Source: Heyndrickxia ginsengihumi (lineage in GTDB: Bacteria; Bacillota; Bacilli; Bacillales; Bacillaceae_C). Taken from it: a stretch of 64,000 nucleotides of DNA. The notes under the pieces were generated by a model, which made no database searches, was not told where the DNA came from, and was given only the letters and a program-made list of their open reading frames with translations. Within the stretch, counting starts at the first letter, position 1. Each line of letters opens with the position of its first letter. The position numbers were made by a program, and so were the translations under genes. Below, piece by piece: positions 18,228 to 27,289 of this stretch. The DNA is taken from NCBI RefSeq assembly GCF_011008565.1, contig NZ_JAAIWK010000002.1:62001-126000 (forward strand), given 5' to 3'.

Positions 18228-19895
18228 ATGAAATTTGTTAAAAATGATCAAACAGCTGTTTTCGCTTTAGGCGGACTGGGCGAAATCGGCAAAAATACTT
18301 ATGGCGTACAATTTCAAGATGAAATCATTCTGATTGATGCTGGGATCAAATTTCCTGAAGATGAGTTGTTAGGAATTGATTATGTAATTCCTGATTATAC
18401 TTATTTAGTTAAAAATGTTGATAAAATTAAAGGGCTATTTATTACCCATGGTCATGAAGATCATATCGGTGGTATCCCTTATTTACTACGACAAATCAAC
18501 ATTCCTATTTACGGTGGCAAATTAGCACTTGGCTTAATTAGAAATAAATTAGAAGAACACGGCTTATTACGACAAACACAATTAATAGAAATTCAAGAAG
18601 ATGATATCATTAAATTTAGAAAAACATCAGTGACCTTCTTTAGGACAACCCACAGTATTCCTGATTCTTACGGAATTGTTGTCAAAACACCTCCTGGAAA
18701 TATTGTTCATACAGGAGACTTTAAGTTTGATTTTACCCCTGTTGGGGAGCCTGCCAACTTAACGAAAATGGCTGAGATTGGAAAAGACGGTGTTCTTTGC
18801 CTCTTGTCTGATAGTACAAATAGTGAAGTTCCTAATTTCACAATGTCTGAACGTCGAGTAGGCGAAAGTATTCAAGATATTTTTCGAAAAGTTGACGGAA
18901 GAATTATATTTGCAACCTTTGCATCAAACATACATCGTCTCCAACAAGTAACAGAAGCTGCTGTTCAAACAGGAAGAAAAATTGCTGTTTTTGGACGTAG
19001 CATGGAAGCAGCGATTGAAATCGGACATGATCTCGGCTATATTCGTTGCCCAAAAGACACTTTTGTTGATACACAACAATTGAATCGTCTTCCGGCCAAT
19101 CAAGTAACCATTCTTTGTACTGGTAGCCAAGGCGAACCAATGGCTGCTTTATCTAGAATCGCAAATGGCACACACCGTCAAATTCAAATTCAGCCCGGGG
19201 ATACTGTTGTCTTTTCTTCTTCTCCAATTCCAGGGAATACAACGAGTATTAATCGAACGATTAATCTACTTTATCGTGCTGGAGCAGATGTTATTAGCGG
19301 TCCATTAAATAATATCCATACTTCTGGACATGGTGGTCAAGAAGAACAGAAATTGATGTTGCGTTTAATCAAACCTAAGTTTTTCATGCCAATTCATGGT
19401 GAATATCGCATGCAAAAGACTCATGCACAATTAGCAAATGACTGCGGTGTTCCTGAAGAAAACTGTTTTATTATGGATAATGGTGAAGTACTTGCTTTAA
19501 GCAGTGATAAAGCACAAGTAGCAGGTAAAATCCCTTCTGGCTCTGTTTATATAGATGGAAATGGAATCGGTGATATTGGAAATATCGTACTGCGTGATCG
19601 TCGAATTCTTTCAGAAGAAGGACTTGTCATCGTGGTTGTAGCTATTGACATGAATGAATTTAAAATTGCTTCTGGTCCAGATATTATTTCACGAGGTTTC
19701 GTATACATGCGTGAATCCGGTGATTTAATTAACGAAGCACAATCGATTATTGCAAAACATCTAAACGTTGTAATGGAACGAAAAACAACTCAATGGACAG
19801 AAATTAAGAATGAAATTACTGACACACTTGCACCATTTTTATACGAAAAAACAAAGCGCCGACCAATGATTATGCCAATCATTATGGAGGTTTAA
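18228..19895 (+). CDS. rnjA: Ribonuclease J1
   Basis: The 555-residue metallo-beta-lactamase/beta-CASP ribonuclease has 5'-3' exonuclease and endonuclease activity and drives mRNA turnover and RNA maturation. The zinc motif HGHEDH is at H74-H79, as in B. subtilis J1. Further metal ligands appear in THSIPDS and HTGDFKFD. The beta-CASP region includes ASNIHR and HTSGHGG, and the C-terminal domain follows. It is second in an operon with rpoY. The presence of SR1P in the same window fits the known SR1P-GapA-RNase J1 link. Confidence 0.97.
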   Translation: MKFVKNDQTAVFALGGLGEIGKNTYGVQFQDEIILIDAGIKFPEDELLGIDYVIPDYTYLVKNVDKIKGLFITHGHEDHIGGIPYLLRQINIPIYGGKLALGLIRNKLEEHGLLRQTQLIEIQEDDIIKFRKTSVTFFRTTHSIPDSYGIVVKTPPGNIVHTGDFKFDFTPVGEPANLTKMAEIGKDGVLCLLSDSTNSEVPNFTMSERRVGESIQDIFRKVDGRIIFATFASNIHRLQQVTEAAVQTGRKIAVFGRSMEAAIEIGHDLGYIRCPKDTFVDTQQLNRLPANQVTILCTGSQGEPMAALSRIANGTHRQIQIQPGDTVVFSSSPIPGNTTSINRTINLLYRAGADVISGPLNNIHTSGHGGQEEQKLMLRLIKPKFFMPIHGEYRMQKTHAQLANDCGVPEENCFIMDNGEVLALSSDKAQVAGKIPSGSVYIDGNGIGDIGNIVLRDRRILSEEGLVIVVVAIDMNEFKIASGPDIISRGFVYMRESGDLINEAQSIIAKHLNVVMERKTTQWTEIKNEITDTLAPFLYEKTKRRPMIMPIIMEV

Positions 19896-19918
19896 TAAGA
19901 TATTTATGTAAATCATAC

Positions 19919-19969
19919 AGACTGTAAACAAGCTCCGTTAACATGGATCGATTGTTTACAGTCTTTTTT
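19919..19969 (+). terminator. Terminator of rpoY-rnjA
   Basis: AGACTGTAAACAA and TTGTTTACAGTCT form a 13-bp stem with a 20-nt loop, followed by TTTTT. Confidence 0.9.
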
Positions 19970-20254
19970 GGCTGTTTTCGTTAACTTTGTTGCTTTTTCA
20001 TCCTTTAAGCTAGACTCCCCTCCCTCTATTTAAGATAAAAGGTAAAATGTAGAGATCAAAATGAAGCTTGAATTAAGGACGAAGTTCAGAATGTCATTAC
20101 TTTTAACCTCGTTCTTGCAAAAAAGAGTCTGTTGTATAACATTTTCATATTTATTTTGCTGGAGACGCAAATAGACGGATACAAATCCTTGGAAGAAAGT
20201 AATTTTCAAGTATAAAAGCTGGGCTCTTTTCTAAAGATGTTGTTTAGGGAGAGG

Positions 20255-20345
20255 TGATTTCGATCCAAAATGCTGAGCCTCCGTCGCTGTGCACTACACC
20301 CCTGTAATTCTCACCTATTCCGCTTTTCTCACAGGAGCCTTAATC
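20255..20345 (-). repeat. Degenerate family A repeat copy, reversed
   Basis: The complement reads GGCTCCTGTGAGAAAAGCGG, then GACGGAGGCTCAGC and GATCGAAATC, matching the order of family A blocks. The rest of 19970-20560 has no gene. Confidence 0.55.
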
Positions 20346-20476
20346 TCCCTGTATCGGTTCACCAAAACAGCAACCATATTTATCAGATAAAGCAAAAAAT
20401 TACGGATAATCTAAAAAAGTACTGTACAAAAACAAAAAAACCGTATATACTGTATTATAACAACAAATCATAAATA

Positions 20477-20554
20477 ATGTCTGTTGTATAAAACAAAATG
20501 TTTCTAATCTCACTTATCCAATACAATCATCCCATCTGTTTTATAACAACAGAA
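20477..20554. promoter_or_regulatory. Inverted repeat upstream of the YhfH-type gene
   Basis: TCTGTTGTATAAAACA (near 20477-20493) is mirrored by TGTTTTATAACAACAGA (20538-20554), with one extra base and a loop of about 45 nt. A related direct copy, TCTGTTGTATAACA, occurs near 20128. It may be a leader hairpin or a pair of operator half-sites. Confidence 0.45.
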
Positions 20555-20580
20555 ACTATCTTTTAAGGAGAGGATTTATA

Positions 20581-20718
20581 ATGAATATCACTAGCCCAGT
20601 TGAGTTTTTTAAAACTTTGCCACCAAAGCAATGTCCAGAATGCGGTCAAGTAATTGAAGAACAAGCTGAATCTTACTTAATGGAATGTGATCATTGTCTA
20701 TCTAAAAAAACAGAGTAA
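20581..20718 (+). CDS. YhfH-family small zinc-ribbon protein
   Basis: The 45-residue protein has the pattern FFKTLPPKQCPECGQVIEE followed by CDHC. These two CxxC pairs with the preceding LPPK motif are typical of the Bacillus YhfH family, which I recognise by pattern. It probably binds one zinc; function is unknown. ATG 20581 follows AAGGAGAGG at good spacing. It is monocistronic and converges on ktrC. Confidence 0.75.
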   Translation: MNITSPVEFFKTLPPKQCPECGQVIEEQAESYLMECDHCLSKKTE

Positions 20719-20722
20719 ATAT

Positions 20723-20758
20723 AATAAAACAGGAGGAATTATGTCCTCCTGTTTTATT
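20723..20758. terminator. Bidirectional terminator between the YhfH-type gene and ktrC
   Basis: AATAAAACAGGAGGA and TCCTCCTGTTTTATT form a perfect 15-bp stem with a 6-nt loop and T/A tracts in the stem base, serving both strands. Confidence 0.9.
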
Positions 20759-21417
20759 TACTGCAAATCTTGTTCAAATCGATTGATAGCTTCATCCGCT
20801 CCAATAATAATTAATGTATCTCCAGCTTGAATAACGTCCTGAGCGCTTGGAGAAATTATTATGTTTTCTTTATTCCTTTTTATAGCAACAATTGTAACCC
20901 CATATTTTGCGCGAACATTTAAATCTAAAAGTGAATTACCAGCCATTTCTGTCGTTGAAGCAACCTCAGCAATACTAAACTCTTCAGACAACTCCAAGTA
21001 GTCTAGTATATTATTCGAGATCATATGATGTGCAATTCTTTTTGCCATATCTCTTTCAGGATGAACAACGTGAGTAGCACCGATTTTTAGCAATACTTTC
21101 TCATGTAAATCATTTTGCGCTTTCACCGTAATCGTTTTAACACCTAATTCTTTTAAAATAATTGTTGTTAATATACTCCCTTGTATATCTTCACCAATCG
21201 CAACGATAACATGTTCAAAATTTCGGACACCTAATTTTCTCATGACTGTCTCATCCGTTGTATCAGCAATTACCGCCTGAGTCGCAATTTGAGCAAACTC
21301 ATTAACTCTATCCTCATCTCTATCAATAGCTAAAACATCCATACCAGCGTCAATCAATTCCCGACATACACTACCACCGAACCGCCCTAAACCAATCACA
21401 GTAAATTCTTTCTTCAT
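20758..21417 (-). CDS. ktrC: KtrC, cytosolic gating subunit of a Ktr potassium transporter
   Basis: The 219-residue protein has an N-terminal RCK/TrkA-N domain with the nucleotide-binding GLGRFGGSVCREL motif and acidic ID at the end of the second strand (about residues 1-130). A TrkA-C domain follows (about 135-219). It gates KtrD/KtrB-type K+ channels in response to ATP/ADP and c-di-AMP, known for the family. No membrane partner gene lies beside it, as in B. subtilis, where ktrC stands alone near rnjA. Confidence 0.92.
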   Translation of the reverse strand: MKKEFTVIGLGRFGGSVCRELIDAGMDVLAIDRDEDRVNEFAQIATQAVIADTTDETVMRKLGVRNFEHVIVAIGEDIQGSILTTIILKELGVKTITVKAQNDLHEKVLLKIGATHVVHPERDMAKRIAHHMISNNILDYLELSEEFSIAEVASTTEMAGNSLLDLNVRAKYGVTIVAIKRNKENIIISPSAQDVIQAGDTLIIIGADEAINRFEQDLQ

Positions 21418-21542
21418 CTCAAATTCCCCATCCTATGAACTTAACATTTTTAATACCATTATTCTAACATAGATCTTTGCATATTTTGGAAGAAGACTCT
21501 TTTTAAGGATTGCTGTTTTTTATTTGTTCATGTTTAACTTCA

Positions 21543-22013
21543 TTAGCTTTTATAAAATGAACTGATCTCTTTCATTTCTTTCAATATAAGATGAAGCTGC
21601 TTTTCAAGCAGATGTAAACCGCTTCCTCCTGTTTGCATATGTCGCAGTCTTCCGTTTTCGTCAAATAGATAGTAAGAAGGAACATACATATTTTCAAATG
21701 CATCTGCTAACCGATGCTCATTATCAATATAAATTGGTTGTGTCATCCCGTAATCTTTTGCAATCAATTTTACGATTTCAATATCAAGATCATTTTCAGA
21801 TCGTGGCATATGTACACCAACAACATTTAATTGTTGTTTATATTGATCACGGAATTTATTTAGTTCCGGCATTGCCTTTTTACAAATATGGCAGCTGATC
21901 GCCCAAAAATGAATCAATGTCGGCCTTACGCCAATTAACTCATCTCTCGTAACTTCTTGATTAACCCATTCTGTTGCATTTGCCAATTCAGGCATTTTTT
22001 CATTAAGCTTCAT
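21543..22013 (-). CDS. ykuV: Thioredoxin-like thiol-disulfide protein YkuV
   Basis: The 156-residue TlpA/ResA-like protein carries the redox motif CHIC in FWAISCHICKKAMPEL (about C41-C44). There is no signal peptide, so it is cytosolic. B. subtilis YkuV is a thioredoxin-like oxidoreductase adjacent to ykuU. Here a repeat and the ykuU terminator separate the two, so it may have its own promoter. Start is ATG 22013 behind GGAGGGGG. Confidence 0.88.
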   Translation of the reverse strand: MKLNEKMPELANATEWVNQEVTRDELIGVRPTLIHFWAISCHICKKAMPELNKFRDQYKQQLNVVGVHMPRSENDLDIEIVKLIAKDYGMTQPIYIDNEHRLADAFENMYVPSYYLFDENGRLRHMQTGGSGLHLLEKQLHLILKEMKEISSFYKS

Positions 22014-22134
22014 AATCCCCCTCCTTACTATATCTCTCTATCGTTTACATTAACCTAAATACACAAAAATAAATAACATTTTTTCTGAAACTAATTGGTA
22101 AGAAAATCACCTGCTCGCTTTTGATGACCGTTCA

Positions 22135-22275
22135 TAAAACTAATCTGAGCGGAAGGATGCAAAACTCCTGCGGGATTAGCGAAATTGCTGAGACCCCGTA
22201 GGCGGACAGCGCCGAGGAGGCTCAGCTTTCGCCCGCGGAAAGCGACATCCCGGAGCAAAACCACTTCATCCTTTT
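22135..22275 (+). repeat. Structured palindromic repeat family A, copy between ykuV and ykuU
   Basis: The GC-rich element folds through GGATG/CATCC, GCGG/CCGC, GCGAAA/TTTCGC and GCTGAG/CTCAGC. It ends in an apical stem GGCG-gacag-CGCC (22201-22213). In the 27 kb copies the apical stem is GACG/CGTC, a compensatory change. Confidence 0.85.
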
Positions 22276-22299
22276 CCTAAACTTTATTGAAAGCAGCCT

Positions 22300-22331
22300 A
22301 AATAAAAGACCTAACCGAATTCGGTAGGTCC
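22300..22331 (-). terminator. Terminator of ykuU
   Basis: On the minus strand GACCT, a bulge, and ACCGAATTCGGT within AGGTC make a 10-bp stem followed by TTTTATT. Confidence 0.75.
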
Positions 22332-22353
22332 TTACAAATAAAAAGATTCAGGA

Positions 22354-22896
22354 TTAAAGTGTAGCTTGACCAGGCTTCCAGTTGACAGGGCAAAGTCCAC
22401 CAGTTTGAAGAGCTTGAAGTACACGAAGAGTTTCTTCTACACTGCGGCCAATATTATTATGATTCACAACTTGATACATTAATTCTCCATCCGGATTAAT
22501 AATAAATAAGCCGCGGAGTGCTACGCCTTCCTCTTCAATAAGAACCCCATAGTCACGAGAAACTTTATGGTTATGATCGGCAGCTAAAGGATAGTTAAGT
22601 TCGCCAATTCCGCCTTCTTTACGATCCGTTTTAATCCAAGCTAAATGAGTATGAATAGTATCAGTTGACACCCCAATTACTTCTGCATCTAACTTTTCAA
22701 AATCTGCGTAACTGTCAGACATAGCAGTAATTTCAGTTGGACAAACAAAAGTAAAATCCATTGGATAGAAGAAAAGAACCGTCCATTTGTTATTTTTCAT
22801 GTTCTCTTCCAAGCTTACTTTACCAAATTCTTTATTAGGTAAAACAGCTTCCATTTCGAAACGTGGCGCTTGCTTCCCTACTAAACGTTCAGTCAT
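22354..22896 (-). CDS. ykuU: 2-Cys peroxiredoxin YkuU
   Basis: The 180-residue peroxiredoxin has the peroxidatic cysteine C52 in DFTFVCPTE and the resolving cysteine C169 in GGLCPVNWKPG. It is a typical AhpC/Prx1-type 2-Cys enzyme that reduces H2O2 and alkyl peroxides, probably recycled by a thioredoxin-like partner such as neighbouring YkuV (inference). The start ATG 22896 follows GGGAGGG. A PerR-type operator overlaps its promoter. Confidence 0.94.
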   Translation of the reverse strand: MTERLVGKQAPRFEMEAVLPNKEFGKVSLEENMKNNKWTVLFFYPMDFTFVCPTEITAMSDSYADFEKLDAEVIGVSTDTIHTHLAWIKTDRKEGGIGELNYPLAADHNHKVSRDYGVLIEEEGVALRGLFIINPDGELMYQVVNHNNIGRSVEETLRVLQALQTGGLCPVNWKPGQATL

Positions 22897-22971
22897 TCAC
22901 AATCCCTCCCAATAATATAGGATCTTTTTCAATTGAAAACGCAATAAATCTATTCTCAATTACTATGTACG

Positions 22972-22986
22972 TTAAAATTATTATAA
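22972..22986. promoter_or_regulatory. PerR-type operator of ykuU
   Basis: TTAAAATTATTATAA matches the PerR box TTATAATNATTATAA at all defined positions except the fourth. It overlaps the -10 element of the ykuU promoter, as expected for a repressor site. A Fur-family relative cannot be excluded. Confidence 0.7.
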
Positions 22987-23008
22987 TAAACCACATATCG
23001 AGAGTCAA
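22980..23008 (-). promoter_or_regulatory. SigA promoter of ykuU
   Basis: On the minus strand TTGACT (23008-23003), a 17-nt spacer and TATAAT (22985-22980) form a strong promoter about 85 nt upstream of the start codon. Confidence 0.8.
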
Positions 23009-23206
23009 ACGATCGCATTTAGATTTAGCCTATTAAAACTTATTATTATCTAACAACGCCAATAACTGTATCAATGCGCGGAAAAATAATATTTTTAAGC
23101 AGAAGTTATTTTGAAATATGATTTTAATCTACATTTAAAGTTTAACCAACTTATTGGCGTGTTAAAATTAGAATAACGATTATTTAAAATCATTAGGAGG
23201 TTTATT

Positions 23207-24022
23207 TTGGATAAAGTTTTAAATGATTTCACAAATAAGGATGAGATTCTTAACATCTTTTATGAAGCAGGTACGGTTATCGTACGATTGATTATTATTT
23301 ATGTACTTTACTTAATTATTAAGGCAGTTGGGCATAAAATGATTCATACTATTTTCGAACGCTATCAAGCACGAGAAAAAGTATCATCCTCACGTGCAAA
23401 AACATTGGAAAAGCTTATTAAGAATACTATTGACTACATTCTCCTCTTTATTATTATTGTTACAGCCTTGCAAATGATAGGAATTCACGTTACAGCAATA
23501 TTGGCCGGTGCAGGAATCATTGGCTTAGCAATAGGGTTTGGAGCTCAGGGATTGGTCAGTGACGTTGTAACAGGATTCTTTTTATTATTAGAAAAGCAAG
23601 TAGATGTTGATGACTATATTACGACAGGTAATTTTTCAGGCATTGTCGAGCAAATGGGATTACGCACAACACAAATACGGGATTTCGATGGAACATTGCA
23701 TTTTATTCCTAATCGCCAAATCATTACTTTAAGCAATCATTCTCGGGGCAATATGCGTGCTCTCGTAGATATTTCTATAAGTAATGAAGAAGATCCTGAT
23801 AAAATGATTGATATCATCCAAACTGCTTGTATAGAAGCTGTAAAAGGAAACTTAGATGTAGTAGAAGGTCCAAATGTAGTTGGGGTTGAAGCATTTGATA
23901 GTAAAGAAATTGTTATTCGTGTACTTGCAAAAACAAAAAATGGAAAACAATGGGAAGTTGAAAGAATCTTGAAAAAGGCAATTGCAAATGTGTTAACAAA
24001 ACGCGTAAAAGAAAGCAATTAA
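23207..24022 (+). CDS. ykuT: MscS-family mechanosensitive channel YkuT
   Basis: The 271-residue protein has three N-terminal membrane helices (about residues 20-45, 68-90, 94-120). The third is the Gly/Ala-rich pore helix with AGAGIIGLAIGFGAQ. The beta domain with DDYITTGNFSGIVEQ and the alpha/beta C-domain follow. It opens under hypo-osmotic tension. The start is TTG 23207 behind a perfect AGGAGG. It is divergent from ykuU, as in B. subtilis. Confidence 0.92.
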   Translation: MDKVLNDFTNKDEILNIFYEAGTVIVRLIIIYVLYLIIKAVGHKMIHTIFERYQAREKVSSSRAKTLEKLIKNTIDYILLFIIIVTALQMIGIHVTAILAGAGIIGLAIGFGAQGLVSDVVTGFFLLLEKQVDVDDYITTGNFSGIVEQMGLRTTQIRDFDGTLHFIPNRQIITLSNHSRGNMRALVDISISNEEDPDKMIDIIQTACIEAVKGNLDVVEGPNVVGVEAFDSKEIVIRVLAKTKNGKQWEVERILKKAIANVLTKRVKESN

Positions 24023-24025
24023 AAT

Positions 24026-24080
24026 GAAAAAAGAAGAAGGCTTAAGGACTGTGAAAAGCTCCTTATAGCCTTCTTTTTTC
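24026..24080 (+). terminator. Terminator of ykuT
   Basis: AAGAAGGCT and AAGGA pair with TCCTT and AGCCTTCTT, followed by TTTTC. The stretch 24120-24180 beyond it has a GC-rich scrap (GGTGAGCTTTCGGACCCGCA) that looks like repeat remains. Confidence 0.75.
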
Positions 24081-24203
24081 ATTCTGTTTAAATGAAGCTG
24101 TAAAATAAAACTGTCCTTAAAGTTGATTAAAGCGTAAAAGGTGAGCTTTCGGACCCGCACGCGGAAAACAAAATAAACTATTGTTTTTTTATAGGCCTTT
24201 GTA

Positions 24204-25319
24204 TTAAAGCGTACAAATATAATCAGTCATAAGAGATACAGCCACTTCAATTGCTTCTTCGTTTGGTGACAGTTTAGCATGGTGAAGCCCAAATGGGGAA
24301 TCAACCCCAAGCCAAAACATGAACCCTGGTATTTCTTTTAACATATAACCGAAATCTTCACCTGTCATTGCTTCCTTACATACAAACAAATTGGCATGTT
24401 TGTACTTTTCTACAAAATCCATAAATGCTTTCGTTGGCTCATGATGATTATATACTTGATAATAATTGCAACCATAGTCAATAGAAGCTTCGCATTCAAA
24501 TGAGACTGCAATGCCTTTAACGACATTTTCAATTCGCTTTTTAACTAGCTCCATACCTTCTGCAGATAATGTGCGAATCGTTCCTTCTAATCTTGCTTGT
24601 TCTGCAATAATGTTTTGAACAGTCCCTCCTGTTATTTTTCCAATTGTAATAACAGCACTATCAAGTGGATCAACATTGCGAGAAATAATCGTTTGCAATT
24701 GCGTTACTAAATGAGCTGCTGCCACCACCATATCCTTAGTTAACTGTGGATATGCGGCATGTCCACCTTTTCCTCGTAAATCAATAAACAGCTCTGAAGT
24801 ATTAGCAAACAACAATCCTTCCTTTACTGCAATCGTACCTACTGGATATTCTGGAGCAATATGAAGCCCCATGATCATATCAGGCTTCCAATCACCAACT
24901 AATACTTCTTCCAACATTGCTTCCGCCCCTCCAGGCCCTTCTTCAGCTGGTTGGAAAATAAACAGCAAATCATCTTGAATTGGATGATCTGCAAAGTAGG
25001 TTAAAATACCAAGGGCAATTGTCATATGAAAATCATGACCACATGCATGCATTTTCCCCTCATGTTCGGAATGGAAATCTAGTCCTGTCTGCTCTTCAAT
25101 AGGTAAACCATCAATATCTGTACGATAACCTATTAATTTTTTCGCATTGGTTCCTTTTATTTTTACAAGGATCCCCGTCTTCCATGTTTTTATTTGCAAT
25201 CTTTCTTGCGGAAGTAAAGAAAGATAATTCATTATATAGGCCTGTGTTTTAAATTCTTGATACCCTAACTCAGGTATTCGATGTAAATCTCGCCTTATTT
25301 GAGTTAAATCCACCGCCAT
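24204..25319 (-). CDS. ykuR: N-acetyldiaminopimelate deacetylase YkuR
   Basis: The M20-family amidohydrolase is about 371 residues. I set the start at ATG 25319, with GAGGAGG 8 nt upstream; a longer frame begins inside the intercistronic hairpin. Metal-site motifs include MHACGHDFH and AEEGPGG, and the family-typical MTGEDFGYM is near the C-terminus. It removes acetyl from N-acetyl-L,L-diaminopimelate in the acetylase branch of lysine/peptidoglycan precursor synthesis. It follows dapH in the same orientation, and patA (38.8 kb) completes the acetylated branch. Confidence 0.92.
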   Translation of the reverse strand: MAVDLTQIRRDLHRIPELGYQEFKTQAYIMNYLSLLPQERLQIKTWKTGILVKIKGTNAKKLIGYRTDIDGLPIEEQTGLDFHSEHEGKMHACGHDFHMTIALGILTYFADHPIQDDLLFIFQPAEEGPGGAEAMLEEVLVGDWKPDMIMGLHIAPEYPVGTIAVKEGLLFANTSELFIDLRGKGGHAAYPQLTKDMVVAAAHLVTQLQTIISRNVDPLDSAVITIGKITGGTVQNIIAEQARLEGTIRTLSAEGMELVKKRIENVVKGIAVSFECEASIDYGCNYYQVYNHHEPTKAFMDFVEKYKHANLFVCKEAMTGEDFGYMLKEIPGFMFWLGVDSPFGLHHAKLSPNEEAIEVAVSLMTDYICTL

Positions 25320-25339
25320 CACAACGTCCTCCTCTATCG

Positions 25340-25426
25340 TAAAAGGGTCGGGCATCACATTTCATATTTCAAAATATCTATCCAATAGGTATTTCGAGAT
25401 ATAAAACATAGCGCCAGACCCTTTTA
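25340..25426 (-). promoter_or_regulatory. Long intercistronic hairpin between dapH and ykuR
   Basis: TAAAAGGGTC and GGC (25340-25353) pair with GCC and GACCCTTTTA (25413-25426), enclosing a second AU-rich stem. The 3' arm is followed by CGATAG rather than a T-run, so it looks like a weak terminator, attenuator or stability element. Confidence 0.5.
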
Positions 25427-25441
25427 AAAACAAGATTTTAA

Positions 25442-26152
25442 TTATAAGTTTCGAAGTTCCTGTTTAATTTCAATTTTTGACTTTGTTTTTTCATCAATTT
25501 CTTTGATAACTTTTGCAGGAACTCCAGCTACAACTGTATTAGGTGGAACATCACTTACAACAATTGCACCAGCAGCAACTACAGCACCTTTCCCAACTGT
25601 AACACCTTCAAGAATAACAGCATTGGCACCTACTAATACATTATCTTCAATAATAACTGGTTTTGCAGAAGGCGGTTCTACAACACCAGCTAATACAGCA
25701 CCGGCACCAATATGGCAGTTTTTCCCTACTGTTGCTCTTCCACCAAGTACAGCATTCATGTCAATCATCGTACCTTCACCAATCACTGATCCAATGTTGA
25801 TGGAAGCTCCCATCATGATAACAGCATTATCTCCTATTTCAACTTGATCACGAATAATAGCACCTGGCTCAATACGTGCATTTACCCCTTTTAAATCAAG
25901 CAAAGGTATCGCAGAATGGCGGCGATCATTTTCAACAACATAATCTTCAATTTTGTCTTTATGCGCTTCAATTGCTGCTGAAATTTCTGACCATTCACCG
26001 AAGATGGTTCCAACGTTACCATTGATAAAAGCATGAGCACTTTCTCCAAAATCAATCCCTTGTAATTGCCCTTTTACATACACTTTTACGGGAGTTGATT
26101 TCTTACTATTTGCAATAAATGAAATAATTTCGTTTGCATCCATCATTTTCAT
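25442..26152 (-). CDS. dapH: Tetrahydrodipicolinate N-acetyltransferase DapH
   Basis: The start is ATG 26152 (MKMMDANEI) behind GGAGGTATAC, giving 236 residues, the usual DapH length. An N-terminal helical domain is followed by left-handed beta-helix hexapeptide repeats (about residues 85-205, for example [16 protein letters not shown]). It acetylates tetrahydrodipicolinate with acetyl-CoA, committing it to the acetylase diaminopimelate branch. It is first gene of dapH-ykuR. Confidence 0.95.
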   Translation of the reverse strand: MKMMDANEIISFIANSKKSTPVKVYVKGQLQGIDFGESAHAFINGNVGTIFGEWSEISAAIEAHKDKIEDYVVENDRRHSAIPLLDLKGVNARIEPGAIIRDQVEIGDNAVIMMGASINIGSVIGEGTMIDMNAVLGGRATVGKNCHIGAGAVLAGVVEPPSAKPVIIEDNVLVGANAVILEGVTVGKGAVVAAGAIVVSDVPPNTVVAGVPAKVIKEIDEKTKSKIEIKQELRNL

Positions 26153-26314
26153 ATGTATACCTCCATCTAAAATATATATGAATAAGATGAGGAGTCGACA
26201 ATCTTTAATTAGCTTCACTTAAAGAATTGTTCTTCACCTTATTTTGACAAATTAAGCCATTATACTACTGCATTTACTTTAACAGACAAGTCTTTTATAT
26301 ACAAGTATGAATCA

Positions 26315-27205
26315 TTAAATTACATGGGGATTCATAGCAACAAATTCATTGACTACATCAAGAAAAGCTTGGACTTGTTTTAATTCAAAAGCTGCATCAT
26401 AGCCAAGCATCCATGTGTCTCTTTTTAATAGTTGACCGTGCTCATCTTTTAATGGAATTTTATAAAGATTTTTTACATCAGCATCATTTAATGTAATAGC
26501 CGGCAAAATAGCGTAGCCAATTCCGTTAAAAGCCATTTGTTTACAAGTTTCAATCTGATCAACGACAATAGTTCTTTTTGGGGATGATTGAAATTCACGA
26601 TGCCACCAATCTTGAATTTCTTGATAATAATTTGAGTCGCTTTTAAATTGGATATATGGACGATCAGTATGTAGGACTTCACCAATTTCTTGAATTTCTT
26701 TATCCACTAAATATAGAGGATCTTCAAAAAGGTGAAGCTTTGGTCCTTTCCAATCAGTTGATCCACGAACGATTCCAATATGTACTTCATCATCATAAAT
26801 AGATTTCATAATCTCACTGCTCCAACCAGTGATTAAAGAAATTTTCGCATGTGGATACTGTTGGACGAATTTTTTTAAAACTTTTGGAAGCCAATTTTGC
26901 CCAACGATTGTTGCACAAGCAATTTTTAACGTTCCATGTATTTTTGAATCCAACGTATTAATTTGCTCTCGAACCTTTTCTTCTTTATCAAGAATTTCAT
27001 TTGCAAATTGAATCACTAACTCACCTGAAGGAGTTATCGTCAGTCCTTTTTGGGTTCTAAGAAAAAGCTGTGTACCCCAATGTTTCTCAATTGTTTGTAA
27101 TCTTTGTGAAAGCGCAGGTTGAGAAACAAAAAGACGTTCTGCCGCTTTCCTCATATTCAACTCTTGCGCTAATACTGAAAGTAATTGAAACTCTGAAAAA
27201 GCCAT
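26315..27205 (-). CDS. ccpC: LysR-type regulator CcpC
   Basis: The 296-residue LysR protein has an N-terminal winged helix (QLLSVLAQELNMRKAAERLF, then SQPALSQRLQTIE) and a substrate-binding domain. In B. subtilis, CcpC represses citrate synthase and aconitase genes and responds to citrate. The gene lies beside the ykuL-dapH region there as here. Start is ATG 27205. The name rests on synteny and LysR architecture. Confidence 0.85.
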   Translation of the reverse strand: MAFSEFQLLSVLAQELNMRKAAERLFVSQPALSQRLQTIEKHWGTQLFLRTQKGLTITPSGELVIQFANEILDKEEKVREQINTLDSKIHGTLKIACATIVGQNWLPKVLKKFVQQYPHAKISLITGWSSEIMKSIYDDEVHIGIVRGSTDWKGPKLHLFEDPLYLVDKEIQEIGEVLHTDRPYIQFKSDSNYYQEIQDWWHREFQSSPKRTIVVDQIETCKQMAFNGIGYAILPAITLNDADVKNLYKIPLKDEHGQLLKRDTWMLGYDAAFELKQVQAFLDVVNEFVAMNPHVI

Positions 27206-27289
27206 AATACCCCTCTATAAGTTTTTCTTATTATTATACACGAAGAAGTCAAGAGATTTCTATTCATCCATGCAACTTTAAATTTAAAT

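Noticed and set aside
20270-20473. 67-codon frame downstream of rnjA
   Set aside because: It reads through a degenerate family A repeat on the opposite strand and into AT-rich sequence.
22135-22275. Family A repeat as a CRISPR repeat or tRNA
   Set aside because: Copies are palindromic 110-nt elements without regular spacers and no cas gene is present. No tRNA fold was found.
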